Origin: an uncultured Odoribacter sp. | Lineage (GTDB): Bacteria; Bacteroidota; Bacteroidia; Bacteroidales; Marinifilaceae | DNA: 64,000 nt | NCBI GenBank assembly: GCA_900544025.1 | Contig: UQTM01000010.1 | Span: 1-64,000, forward strand | Direction: 5' to 3' | Shown here: positions 8,428-18,050 of the stretch, piece by piece | Layout: every line of letters starts with the position of its first letter | Position numbering within the stretch: the stretch's first letter is position 1 | Program-made: the position numbers and the translations under genes | Notes under the pieces: generated by a model | What the model was told of the DNA's origin: nothing | Seen by the model: the letters and a program-made list of their open reading frames with translations, nothing else | The model's database searches: none

Positions 8428-10767
8428 TTGAAGGAGAATACCTCATATAAGATATTACTTGTTTTTTGGGTCTTGATACTTTGCTGGTCTTGTTCTTCAA
8501 CAAAATATGTCGGGAAAGATGAATACTTGCTCAACCGGGTGAAGTTGGAGGTAAAAGATAAAAAAATGAGCACGGGCGAATTGAAGAAAACAATTCGTCA
8601 AAAGCCGAACACCCGTATTTTGGGAGTGTTCCGCTTTCATTTGGGGCTTTATAACCTGAGCGGCAGAAATGAAGAAAAACGGTTTAACCGCTGGTTGCGA
8701 TCTATCGGCGAAGCCCCCGTGATATATAGCCCTTTTATGACCGACCGTAGTAAATCGCAGCTCGAGCTGTATCTCGATAACAAGGGATATTATAATGCAA
8801 CGGTACAGGATTCGGTTACTTTTCGGAAAAAGAAAGCCCATGTGAAATATTATATCGATCCGGGGGAAGTGATCCGGGTAGAAGATTACAGCTTTCGCGA
8901 CAAGCACGGCTATGTGAGCAATGAACTGCCGGACACCACAGAGATGATGCAGATGATGCTGGCCGATACAACTCAAACCCTCTTGCGTCGCGGGATGCCG
9001 ATGGATATTGAGATTTTGGAAAGCGAACGGGAAAGGATTACGAAAATGTTGCGGGAAAACGGATATTTCAATTTTTCGAAAAATTTTATCCAGTATTATG
9101 CCGACACCACCCGGAAATCCGGCTCCGAATTAGTGCACCTCTTACTGAGCATTGCCGATAAACAACCTGATTCTACGGCTTATCAGAAATATGCTATCGG
9201 GAAAATACAAGTAAATTTGGATTATAATCCTTTGCTGATGATGAGTGAAGGGGACACGGCGTATGTCCGCACGAAATATGGCGATTGCGATGTGATTTAT
9301 TCCGGGAAACTGAAGATCCGGCCCGGCGTGATTTTAGAATCGATCCAATTCAAGGAAGGGGAATTGTACAATGCGAAAAAGGTTACGGCCTCTTATGCCC
9401 GCTTACAGGCCCTGAATTTATTTAAATTCATCAATATTGTCTTTAAGCCTGCCGTGAACGAAAAAGGGGAAGCCGTAGTGAATTGCGAGATTTTATTGAC
9501 CCCGCTCAAAAGGCAGTCGTATAATGTTTTTTTAGAAGGAACCAATAATTCCGGAAACATCGGAGTGGGAGGAAATTTTCAATATAGCCACCGGAACTTA
9601 TTTCACGGAGGCGAAAATATAACCTGGAGTATATGGGGAGCGTTGAAAAAGGAACGGATGAACGAAAATAAATTTTTCAGTACTACGGAATTCGGCACGG
9701 AATTGAAATTGGTGACTCCGCAATTCTGGATGCCTGTTTTCTGGATGAAAGATTTTCGGCGTAATTTCGCCCCTAAAACATCCGTCACCTTGTCTTATAG
9801 CCGGGAAAAAACCCGTTATTACGAACGGCAGATTGCCAGCGCTAAGTTCGGTTACCTATGGAGCAAGGCAGATAAAAGATGGAGATACGGGTTTGATCTG
9901 GTGGATTTGAATTATGTGTTGATGAAGAATGTGGACACGCTGAATTTTGTAAATGCTTTGAAAAACGAATACGTGAAAAGTGCCTATACCGACCACATGA
10001 TTCTTTCGGCTAATTTTTCGGCTTCGTTTACTGACCAGGTGCTGGGGACGCACAGCAGTTACAATTATTTCAGGGGAAATATCGAAACTTCCGGTAACTT
10101 TTTATTGGCGATAGACAAGTTGTTTCAGGCGCACCGGGTGCTGGGAAGCAGTGACGGGCATTATTATAAGGCTTTGGGGGTACGTTATGCGCAATTCGTA
10201 AAGGCTGACGGCGAATACCGTTTTAATCATTATATCAACCCGATAAACTCGGTCGTGTACCGTCTGTTTATCGGAGTGGGGTATCCTTATGGCAACATGA
10301 AAGCTTTGCCGTTTGAAGAGGCCTATTATTGCGGGGGGGCGAACGGCATGCGTGCCTGGCATTCCAGGACATTGGGACCGGGTTCCCATGCCACCGAAGA
10401 TAATTATCCGAATAATGTGGGTGATTTCAAGCTGGAGGCCAATGTCGAATATCGTTTCAAATTGTTTTGGCTGCTGGAAGGCGCTTTGTTTTTGGATGTC
10501 GGGAATGTATGGAACATCACCAAATACGAAGATCGTCCCGGTACGAAATTGACAACGGAGTTTTATAAGCAGCTTGCCGCCGGTACAGGCCTGGGCTTAC
10601 GTCTGGACGCTAACTATTTCTTGCTGAGGTTTGATGTGGGGATAAAAATGTTCGATCCGGCACAGGCGCGGGGCGACCGTTTTCTGTGGGCGAACCGCAA
10701 CTGGGGATTTAAGGAAGTGGTATTTAAACAATCCGTATTCAACATTGCGATCGGGTATCCGTTCTAA
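8428..10767 (+). CDS. TamL-type BamA/TamA-family outer-membrane lipoprotein (first paralogue)
   Basis: Omp85-superfamily protein of the Bacteroidota TamL type, thought to work with TamB in moving proteins or lipids to the outer membrane. Seen: 779 aa; lipoprotein signal with acceptor Cys at 22 (ILCWSCSS), POTRA-like repeats over about residues 30-380, and a C-terminal 16-strand barrel with the Omp85 signature GGANGMRAWHSRTLGPGS near 635-652 and the terminal strand SVFNIAIGYPF. The start is TTG: an in-frame TGA ends at 8424 and no ATG precedes the signal peptide. It resembles the gene at 18051 in layout and ending (IAIGYPF against LAIGYPF). A histidine kinase gene follows after 41 bases. Confidence 0.88.
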   Translation: MKENTSYKILLVFWVLILCWSCSSTKYVGKDEYLLNRVKLEVKDKKMSTGELKKTIRQKPNTRILGVFRFHLGLYNLSGRNEEKRFNRWLRSIGEAPVIYSPFMTDRSKSQLELYLDNKGYYNATVQDSVTFRKKKAHVKYYIDPGEVIRVEDYSFRDKHGYVSNELPDTTEMMQMMLADTTQTLLRRGMPMDIEILESERERITKMLRENGYFNFSKNFIQYYADTTRKSGSELVHLLLSIADKQPDSTAYQKYAIGKIQVNLDYNPLLMMSEGDTAYVRTKYGDCDVIYSGKLKIRPGVILESIQFKEGELYNAKKVTASYARLQALNLFKFINIVFKPAVNEKGEAVVNCEILLTPLKRQSYNVFLEGTNNSGNIGVGGNFQYSHRNLFHGGENITWSIWGALKKERMNENKFFSTTEFGTELKLVTPQFWMPVFWMKDFRRNFAPKTSVTLSYSREKTRYYERQIASAKFGYLWSKADKRWRYGFDLVDLNYVLMKNVDTLNFVNALKNEYVKSAYTDHMILSANFSASFTDQVLGTHSSYNYFRGNIETSGNFLLAIDKLFQAHRVLGSSDGHYYKALGVRYAQFVKADGEYRFNHYINPINSVVYRLFIGVGYPYGNMKALPFEEAYYCGGANGMRAWHSRTLGPGSHATEDNYPNNVGDFKLEANVEYRFKLFWLLEGALFLDVGNVWNITKYEDRPGTKLTTEFYKQLAAGTGLGLRLDANYFLLRFDVGIKMFDPAQARGDRFLWANRNWGFKEVVFKQSVFNIAIGYPF

Positions 10768-10808
10768 GGAGAAAAACGTATAATAATTATTCCTTAAAAT
10801 TGACAACT

Positions 10809-11753
10809 ATGTTATCGACCATCGTCGTATATATGTCGTTGCTTTTTCAGGTGCTTGCCGCCGGAATCGCAATCAGTTTGTTTAAGCGGACGAAGTTCAA
10901 TTCTTCCTGGATATTGATTTCTATCGGGTTTATATTAATGGTCGTGTCGCGGGTATTTGAATTGTGGCCTACGATTTATCCTGAAATGGAAGACGAGCTA
11001 TTGATCGTGCAACGCTGGATGGCCTTTGTGATTTCGCTGCTTTTTCTAATCGGAGTATTTTATATCCGTAAGATTTTTCAATTTATGCGGCGGTTGGACG
11101 AGCTTCGCCGTGAAACGGAAAAACGGGTACTGTCGGCGGTGATTAAGACCGAGGAACAGGAAAGGCAGCATTTTGCCAAAGAACTGCACGATGGCTTGGG
11201 GCCTCTGTTGAGTGTGATTAAAATGCTGGTATCGGGATTGGATGTAAATAGTAAATCCGAGGTGAACGAAAAAATAAAACAGAATCTGAAACTGGCGGTG
11301 GACGAGGCGATTGTGGGTGTCCGGGATATTTCTGCCAACATCAGCCCGCACATTCTGAATAATTTTGGGTTACAGGATGCGATTCAATCGTTTATCAAGC
11401 ATCTGGGGCAAAACGATGCTTTTGTCATTCAATTTACGACCAATATTCAAGGGCAGCGATTCTCCTATAATGTGGAGGTGATTATGTACCGGGTGGTTTG
11501 TGAGTTGATCAATAATACCCTGCGGCATGCTGCGGCTTCCCGGATCAGGATCGACCTGCAGTTGGAAGAAGGGGTGCTGTATCTGGAATATTCCGATAAT
11601 GGGATCGGTTTTGAGATAAATGCCCTGGATATACACGAGGGAATGGGGCTAAACAACATGCGCTACAGGCTGCAATCGGGTAACGGGGATATCGACATTG
11701 TCAGTGAACATGGCAAGGGGATGCGGGCGAATGCCTACCTGAAAGTGAATTAA
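10809..11753 (+). CDS. membrane sensor histidine kinase (HisKA_3 type)
   Basis: Sensor of a NarL-type two-component system. Seen: 314 aa; three predicted membrane segments in the first 87 residues (LSTIVVYMSLLFQVLAAGIA, ILISIGFILMVV, MAFVISLLFLIGVFYI) with a short loop as the only input region, a linker helix, the HisKA_3 phospho-acceptor region with H127 in FAKELHDGLGP, then a HATPase domain with the N box ELINNTLRH, DNGIGF and GMGLNNM. No periplasmic sensor domain is visible, so the signal is probably sensed in or at the membrane. ATG 10809 is preferred over the TTG at 10800. The partner regulator follows after 78 bases. Confidence 0.92.
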   Translation: MLSTIVVYMSLLFQVLAAGIAISLFKRTKFNSSWILISIGFILMVVSRVFELWPTIYPEMEDELLIVQRWMAFVISLLFLIGVFYIRKIFQFMRRLDELRRETEKRVLSAVIKTEEQERQHFAKELHDGLGPLLSVIKMLVSGLDVNSKSEVNEKIKQNLKLAVDEAIVGVRDISANISPHILNNFGLQDAIQSFIKHLGQNDAFVIQFTTNIQGQRFSYNVEVIMYRVVCELINNTLRHAAASRIRIDLQLEEGVLYLEYSDNGIGFEINALDIHEGMGLNNMRYRLQSGNGDIDIVSEHGKGMRANAYLKVN

Positions 11754-11831
11754 AAAGAATATTTTTGTAAATTTGAAGTGGAATAGGCCGTCCGGCAGAG
11801 GACGGATTGCTGTGGCCTTAATCATATTGTT

Positions 11832-12485
11832 ATGCAGAAATTGAAAATTTATATTGTTGATGACCATAAACTATTTAGAGAAGGCTTGAAACTTTTGCTA
11901 TCCACCCAGGATTTTGTGCAGCACATTTATGAGGCGTCGAGCGGTGACGAGTTTGTGGAAAATCTGTCGTTTGTGGACTGCGATGTGGTGTTGATGGATA
12001 TCGAGATGCCGGGAATGAACGGGATAGAAGCGACGCAGGTTGCCATGCGGATGAAGCCTGAACTGAAAATCATCGTGTTGTCGATGTATGGGGATGAACA
12101 GTATTATTATAAAATGGTGGATGCCGGGGTGAAAGGATTTATCCTGAAAAATGCCGGAATAGAAAAAGTAATTACGGCAATCGGGAAAGTGGCGGAGGGG
12201 GATAACTACTTTTCGGAAGAACTTTTGGTGAACATTCTCAACAGCATGCGGGATAATAATAAACAAGAGCAGCATGAGGGGATGGAGAACGAGATTTCGG
12301 AACGGGAGCTGGAAATTCTTTACCATGTTTGCCGGGGAATGTCGAATCAGGAAATTGCCGACCAGTTGTTTATCAGTAAGCGTACGGTGGATAAGCACCG
12401 CGCAAACCTGCTTAGTAAAACCGGGTGCCGGAATACGGCAGCGTTGGTGATGTATGCGATAAAAAATAAAATGATAGAAATATAA
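11832..12485 (+). CDS. NarL/FixJ-family response regulator
   Basis: DNA-binding partner of the preceding kinase. Seen: 217 aa; receiver domain with acidic pocket D10-D11 (YIVDDHKLFREG), phospho-acceptor D56 in VVLMDIEMPGMNG and the switch Lys in FILKNAG near 100; then a LuxR-type helix-turn-helix beginning ISERELEILYHVCRGMSNQE near 152 with recognition helix ISKRTVDKHRANL. A TATTTTTG box at 11760-11767 could give the regulator its own promoter, though no good -33 element is placed. Target genes cannot be read from the sequence; neighbouring envelope genes are the obvious candidates (inference). Confidence 0.93.
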   Translation: MQKLKIYIVDDHKLFREGLKLLLSTQDFVQHIYEASSGDEFVENLSFVDCDVVLMDIEMPGMNGIEATQVAMRMKPELKIIVLSMYGDEQYYYKMVDAGVKGFILKNAGIEKVITAIGKVAEGDNYFSEELLVNILNSMRDNNKQEQHEGMENEISERELEILYHVCRGMSNQEIADQLFISKRTVDKHRANLLSKTGCRNTAALVMYAIKNKMIEI

Positions 12486-12513
12486 CCCTGATACGATCGT
12501 ACAGGGAGATTTG

Positions 12514-12529
12514 ACCTCCGTGGGAGGTG
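12514..12529 (+). promoter_or_regulatory. strong Shine-Dalgarno element inside a hairpin
   Basis: GGAGGTGA (12523-12530) is a near-perfect match to the 16S anti-Shine-Dalgarno sequence, 6 bases before the ATG at 12537. Most genes here have no such element. Its GGAGGT is also the 3' arm of a 6-bp hairpin with ACCTCC at 12514-12519 (3-base loop), so the site could be masked. Confidence 0.6.
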
Positions 12530-12536
12530 ATAGAGT

Positions 12537-13247
12537 ATGGATGGAATGATATTTGCAGCGGGGCTGGGAACCCGTTTACGCCCTTTGACCGACGACCGCC
12601 CGAAGGCGCTGGTGGAATTGAACGGGAAGCCTTTGCTGGAGCATGTGATCTTGAAGATGAAAGAAGCAGGGGTGGGACGGGTAGTCGTGAATGTGCATCA
12701 TTATGCCGGGATGATAGAGCATTTTTTAGCTTCCCGGAATAATTTCGGGATGGATGTGGTTGTTTCCGACGAACGCGATGGCTTGCTGGATACGGGGGGA
12801 GGTTTATTGAAAGCCGCCCGGTTATTCCGGCGGGGCGAACCGGTGCTGATCCATAATGTGGATATCCTTTCCGACCTTTGTTTGAACGAACTGTTCGAAG
12901 CTCATGAAGCAGCCCGCAATTATGTGACTTTAGTCACCCGCCCCTCACAAGGGGAACGGGTTTTGAAATTTGATACCGAAGGAATATTTCGGGGCTGGGA
13001 GAATAAGCAGACCGGAGAGCAAAAAATCGTGGATGAAAATTTTTTCCGGTCTAAAGACTATAGTTTGTGTGGGATACAGATAATAAGTCCCGATTTTTTG
13101 GAAAATTTTGTTTATTCGGGAGTCTTTTCCATTATAGATGAATATATTGCCCGGGCAAAAAGTAAAACTTTGCGGATGTATCCGTATGCCGGGAGATTTA
13201 TGGATTTGGGAACTCCTGAGGCTATCGCCGAAGCCGCACGCTGGTGA
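12537..13247 (+). CDS. sugar-phosphate nucleotidyltransferase (MurU-like)
   Basis: Nucleotidyltransferase joining an NTP to a sugar-1-phosphate. Seen: 236 aa; the N-terminal signature FAAGLGTRLRPLTDDRPKAL (6-25), the metal-site region IHNVDIL near 102-108 and a C-terminal MDLGTPEAIAEA. The short single-domain form resembles MurU (UDP-MurNAc recycling) and GDP-mannose-type pyrophosphorylases; the sequence alone does not decide between them. In Bacteroidota such genes are often paired with an aminoglycoside-phosphotransferase-like sugar kinase, but none is adjacent here. The start is supported by an unusually strong Shine-Dalgarno match. Cytoplasmic; placed between the two-component system and tamB. 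Confidence 0.82.
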   Translation: MDGMIFAAGLGTRLRPLTDDRPKALVELNGKPLLEHVILKMKEAGVGRVVVNVHHYAGMIEHFLASRNNFGMDVVVSDERDGLLDTGGGLLKAARLFRRGEPVLIHNVDILSDLCLNELFEAHEAARNYVTLVTRPSQGERVLKFDTEGIFRGWENKQTGEQKIVDENFFRSKDYSLCGIQIISPDFLENFVYSGVFSIIDEYIARAKSKTLRMYPYAGRFMDLGTPEAIAEAARW

Positions 13248-13359
13248 TTTTGAAAAATACCGCTAAAAATTATAAATTTTAAAAGCATTCTTTGTAACAG
13301 CAACCTGCGAGATTCGTTAATAAGTTATAAATATGTATCTTCGGGAGTGAAAAAATAAC

Positions 13360-16300
13360 ATGAAGCGTTTTTTTAAATATCTATTTAGAATTTTGCTGGC
13401 GATCATTGCTCTGATCGTGCTGGTCGTGCTGTTATTATATCTACCTCCCGTTCAACGATTTGCTAAAAAGCAAATCGTCTCTTATGTCACGAAAAACTAT
13501 GGCTTGGAAACCCGTATCGGAAAATTGTCTATCGGTTTCCCGTTGGATTTGACATTGGAGGACGTATATGCCGGAAAATCGGCTTCCGACACATTGGTCG
13601 CATTTGAATCGCTGCACCTGGATGTGGGCTTACGGTACGTATTGCAGCAGCGTTTGGGGGTGAATGAATTGTCGGTGGAAAATGTAAAATTCGTGATGGC
13701 GGGCGACACGGCGAAAACCGGATTGGATGTGAAAGCCGGAAAATTGCAGTTGATTGCGGGCGAAATCCATCTAAAGAAAAAGCGGATAGAAGCTAAAAAC
13801 ATAGAATTGAGGAAAGCGGCGATCTTATTGGAGCCGGGAGAGAACGTTCAGCCGGACACCGTGCCTTCTCAACCCACCGATTGGACATTTAGTGTGGGAG
13901 AAATAGATTTGGGACAGATTCGTTTCAATATGAAATCGGCAGCGATGCCTTACCTGGGAGCGGGGATCGGAGAGGGACGGATTACGCAAGGAACGGTGAG
14001 CCTGGGAGGGCAGACCATAGATGTCGGGGGGATAACGATCGACCAGGCATGGTGTGATCTGAAAACCGGGAATACCTCTAAGGATTCTTTGCCGGCCTCT
14101 CCGGAGGTGGTGGCCGGGGCTGACACGGCGAAAAGCCTTTGGACGGTGAAAGCGGGAACTTTGTGGCTGAAAAACAGTGCTTTTTCTTTAGCTTCCGACG
14201 GACAGGAACAGGCATCGGTGGTCTTGTCGGGCATTGCAGTAAGAATAGACAGCGTGTATAACCGGGGAACGGTGGTCAGGGCTGACCTTCGCGATTTGCA
14301 GGCCGTGCAGAAAAATGGCATAGAAGTGCAGCAAATGCAGGCAGATGTCGATTTGGATACGACGAGAACCAGCTTGGGGAAAGTGTACATTCACACCCGG
14401 AATAGCCGTTTAAATATGGATATCCGTTCAAATTCGGATCTTTCCGGTTTGATGGATAAAGCTCCCCTGAATGTAACTTTGGAGGCTCAGGTGGGGTTGG
14501 CGGATATCGAGCCTTTTTATCGGGAATTGCCCCGGCAGATAAAAAACAGGACAGTCGATGTAAAGGCTACCTGTGCCGTTGGTTCCGACCGGGTGGAAGT
14601 CAGTCGTTTCGCTGTTTCCATGCCTGGAAATTTAGACGTTACCGCTAATGGAAAACTTTCGTCTTTCCGGGATTTGAAGAAAATTTCAGGAGAATTTAGA
14701 ATACAGGGAGTCTTTTCCGACATTACTTTTCTGAACGACTTTTTAAAGGGAGGAGGGGTGAATGTGCCCCGTAACCTGAATTTTACGGCCGACTTAAAAG
14801 CCTTGGAAGGAATAATGGATTTTTCCGGCAGGCTTTGTCAGGGAAACGGATGTTTGCTGCTCGAGGCGAATTATAATTTACCGGCAGAAATATATAATGC
14901 GACTTTGGCATTAAACGATTTTCCCTTAAATTGTTTCTTGCCGGCTGATTCATTGGGAAGTGTGAATGCCGATTTGCGGTTGGCCGGGCGTGGTTTGGAT
15001 TGGCGGAAAGCCGAAGCGGAAATCACTGCCGGAATACGGGGCTTTGAATATAAAAGACATATCTATGAAAATATACGACTGGAAGCTGCCGCACATCAAA
15101 CCCATTTAAAAGGGAAATTAGAGAGTGCCGACTCTGCTGCAAAATTCAATTTAGTTTTCAGGGCGGATTCCGTGGAAAACCGGTATGAGGCGGAATTGAA
15201 AGGACAAGTGGCGAATGTCGATTTTAAAAAATTGAATTTAATGCCTCACCGGTTGGCGATAGGCCTGGGAATCGATATCCGGGTGGCGCAAGGCGATGGC
15301 GATGTTTATGCGCTGAATACCCGGCTGGACTCTATCCGGATGACGGATGAAAATCGCAGATACGGATTGGGAGACATAGAGCTTTCGATGGAAAGTGACC
15401 GGGACAGGACGGTGATGTCCGTAAATTCCGGCGATTTTGCCCTGTCCTCTAAAGTCGATACCGGATTGATGAAAACGATCGGTTTATTGGGAAATGCGGC
15501 AGCGGAAGTCATGCGGCAGATAGAGAAAAAAGACATCGATATGAAACGGGTGGATGCCTGCTTGCCTGATTTTACGATAGATATAAACAGCGGACAGCAA
15601 AATACCGTGGCAAGGTTTCTGAAATCCCGTAACATCGGTTTCCGTAATCTTTTTGTTGCTGCTTCGTCGGGACAAGAAAATGGCTTTCAGTTTACAACCC
15701 GGATCAATGCGCCTTATTATGCCGAAGTGCAATTGGATTCTATTGCGTTTTCCACCTGGCAGCGTGACCGCAGCCTGGCTTATTCATTTACGGTGGACGG
15801 ATCGGCGAATGAGCAAAAAGGGCCTTTTCATGTGAATCTGACCGGTAATATGCTGGGAAACTATTTCCGGACAGAATTGAAACAGAAGGACGGGCTGGGA
15901 GAAATTGGATTTGATTTAGGCATGGGGGTGACTTTGGAGGATAGTGCCGTGTCGGTAAGCTTTTTTCCGATTACACCGATTTTGGGATATCGGCGTTGGA
16001 TTGTCAATTCGGATAATAAAATCGTAATCGGGGAGAAGGGAAAAATCCATGCGAATTTGCGGCTTGCCTATTCCGATAAATTGATTGATATACAGTCTTT
16101 AGATGGGGAGGGAGAACAGAAAGAGCGGCTGAATGTGAAGATCAAGGGGATCGATCTGGCTGCTTTAACCCGATTGTTGCCGTTCTCTCCCGATTTGGCC
16201 GGGCAATTAAATACCGATTTATCGCTATATCGTTTCGACGATGCCCTGGGCGTAAACGGAGAGATAAAAGTAAACGAATTTTACTATCAGCAGCAAAGGA

Positions 16301-18048
16301 TAGGGACGGTGGAATTGGGAATGAAATATTCCGCAGGGCAACATTTTTCTGCCCATGCCGTCGATTTTGAACTGAAGTTGGATAGTTTGAGGCGTGCCGT
16401 GGCGAAAGGAGAATTTTCAACGGGAGAAAACGATAAAAATGTCTTTGTGGATGTGGATATCACCGATTTCCCATTGCATGTGGTAAATGCCTTTATGCCC
16501 AATAATTTGCTGAATCTTCAGGGTAATTTGCTGGGAAACGTCCGTTTTCGGGGGTCTTTCGATAAACCTGAATTGGACGGAGGGCTGGCTTTTGAAAACG
16601 GAACAGCCGAATTGCTGATGATCGGTACTACTTTTGGATTGGATACCGGGCGAATTGTGATAAAGGATAATAAGCTATTGTTTAACCGCTTTCAGATTTT
16701 TGCCCCGAACCGGAGTTCCCTGACCATGAACGGAGATATTCAATTAATGCCTTTCGACCAGTTGGGAGCGAACCTGGCCATTAACGGGCAGAATTTTCAG
16801 GTGGTGAATGTGAAGCAAAACCCGTCTTCCATGATCTTCGGCAAGGCCTATGTCGATTTGAATGCCCGCATGGTGGGAGCGTTTTCTGCTTTGAATGTGA
16901 CAGGAAATGTGAATTTGCTCAATAATACGGCGATCACCTATACTTTGAGAAGTTCCGATCCTGAATTGCAGGACAGGAGTGCCGATTTGGTGCGTTTCGT
17001 TTCTTTCAGGGATAGCTCTTTGATAGAGAAAGACGACCTGACAAACCGGGTTAGCGTGAATAATTTTATGCTGAGAATGCTGGTGGAGATTGGGGATAAC
17101 GTCAAAATGAGTGTTTATTTGTCGGAAAACGGACAAAATAATGTGCTGATTCAGGGAGGAGGAAACCTGATCCTTTCCATGGATCCGGAAAGTGGGTTGG
17201 CATTGTCGGGGAAATATACCCTGACCAGCGGAACGGTGACGTATAATGTGCCTGTCGCCGGGAAAAAAGTGTTCAACATACAAACGGGAAGTTATGTAGA
17301 ATGGACAGGGGATGTAGTGAATCCGAGGTTGAGCATTTCGGCGAACGAGCAAGTGAAGGCGACCGTGGAAGACGGCGACCGGAACAGATTGGTTACCTTT
17401 GAATCGATCATACGTATCCAGAATACTTTGTCGAAACCGGAAATTACATTTGACCTTTCTGCGCCTAATGATATGGTGATCCAGAATCAGTTAGCAACCT
17501 TTTCACCGGAAGAACGTACGAAACAGGCGATGAATCTCTTGATCTACGGCACTTACACGGGGCCTGGAGCAGTGAGTTCGAATACCGGGAATATGGCGAA
17601 TAACGCCTTGTATGGCTTTGTGGAAAACGAACTGAATAAATATACCCGGAAAACAGGGCTGACGTTCGGATTCGATTCTTATAATACCGATAGCGAAACC
17701 ACCCGGACGGATTTTACTTATCAGTTTTCGAAACAGTTGTTTAACGACAAAGTGAGTGTGAAGATCGGAGGGCGGGTATCCTCGGACAACAATGAAGGAA
17801 ATGCGGATAATAATCTTCAGGATAATTTGGTGGACGATATTTCGATAGAGTATCGATTTACCAAAAAAAGAAATTTATTTTTGAAGGTTTTCCGTCATTC
17901 GAATTACGAAAGTGTTTTGGAAGGTGAAGTGGTGCAGACCGGTATCGGTATTGTCTGGCGGAAAAGTTTCCGCAAAGTGAGAGATTTATTTGTGCGGAAA
18001 TCAAAACAGGAAGCGGTGAAGAATACAGGAACGGTAAAAGAAAATTGA
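13360..18048 (+). CDS. tamB: TamB-family translocation and assembly module protein
   Basis: Very large AsmA/TamB-like protein that bridges inner and outer membranes and works with a TamA/TamL barrel. Seen: 1562 aa; an N-terminal membrane anchor (about residues 6-30, FRILLAIIALIVLVVLLLYL), a long beta-rich body expected to form a hydrophobic groove, and the conserved C-terminal DUF490 domain (about 1080-1530) containing NLQGNLLGNVRFRGSFDKP, LSGKYTLTSGTVTYNVP and NLLIYGTYTG. The tamL-2 gene begins two bases after its stop, so the pair is one transcriptional and probably translational unit. Whether it moves proteins, phospholipids or both is debated for the family. Confidence 0.93.
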   Translation: MKRFFKYLFRILLAIIALIVLVVLLLYLPPVQRFAKKQIVSYVTKNYGLETRIGKLSIGFPLDLTLEDVYAGKSASDTLVAFESLHLDVGLRYVLQQRLGVNELSVENVKFVMAGDTAKTGLDVKAGKLQLIAGEIHLKKKRIEAKNIELRKAAILLEPGENVQPDTVPSQPTDWTFSVGEIDLGQIRFNMKSAAMPYLGAGIGEGRITQGTVSLGGQTIDVGGITIDQAWCDLKTGNTSKDSLPASPEVVAGADTAKSLWTVKAGTLWLKNSAFSLASDGQEQASVVLSGIAVRIDSVYNRGTVVRADLRDLQAVQKNGIEVQQMQADVDLDTTRTSLGKVYIHTRNSRLNMDIRSNSDLSGLMDKAPLNVTLEAQVGLADIEPFYRELPRQIKNRTVDVKATCAVGSDRVEVSRFAVSMPGNLDVTANGKLSSFRDLKKISGEFRIQGVFSDITFLNDFLKGGGVNVPRNLNFTADLKALEGIMDFSGRLCQGNGCLLLEANYNLPAEIYNATLALNDFPLNCFLPADSLGSVNADLRLAGRGLDWRKAEAEITAGIRGFEYKRHIYENIRLEAAAHQTHLKGKLESADSAAKFNLVFRADSVENRYEAELKGQVANVDFKKLNLMPHRLAIGLGIDIRVAQGDGDVYALNTRLDSIRMTDENRRYGLGDIELSMESDRDRTVMSVNSGDFALSSKVDTGLMKTIGLLGNAAAEVMRQIEKKDIDMKRVDACLPDFTIDINSGQQNTVARFLKSRNIGFRNLFVAASSGQENGFQFTTRINAPYYAEVQLDSIAFSTWQRDRSLAYSFTVDGSANEQKGPFHVNLTGNMLGNYFRTELKQKDGLGEIGFDLGMGVTLEDSAVSVSFFPITPILGYRRWIVNSDNKIVIGEKGKIHANLRLAYSDKLIDIQSLDGEGEQKERLNVKIKGIDLAALTRLLPFSPDLAGQLNTDLSLYRFDDALGVNGEIKVNEFYYQQQRIGTVELGMKYSAGQHFSAHAVDFELKLDSLRRAVAKGEFSTGENDKNVFVDVDITDFPLHVVNAFMPNNLLNLQGNLLGNVRFRGSFDKPELDGGLAFENGTAELLMIGTTFGLDTGRIVIKDNKLLFNRFQIFAPNRSSLTMNGDIQLMPFDQLGANLAINGQNFQVVNVKQNPSSMIFGKAYVDLNARMVGAFSALNVTGNVNLLNNTAITYTLRSSDPELQDRSADLVRFVSFRDSSLIEKDDLTNRVSVNNFMLRMLVEIGDNVKMSVYLSENGQNNVLIQGGGNLILSMDPESGLALSGKYTLTSGTVTYNVPVAGKKVFNIQTGSYVEWTGDVVNPRLSISANEQVKATVEDGDRNRLVTFESIIRIQNTLSKPEITFDLSAPNDMVIQNQLATFSPEERTKQAMNLLIYGTYTGPGAVSSNTGNMANNALYGFVENELNKYTRKTGLTFGFDSYNTDSETTRTDFTYQFSKQLFNDKVSVKIGGRVSSDNNEGNADNNLQDNLVDDISIEYRFTKKRNLFLKVFRHSNYESVLEGEVVQTGIGIVWRKSFRKVRDLFVRKSKQEAVKNTGTVKEN

Positions 18049-18050
18049 AC

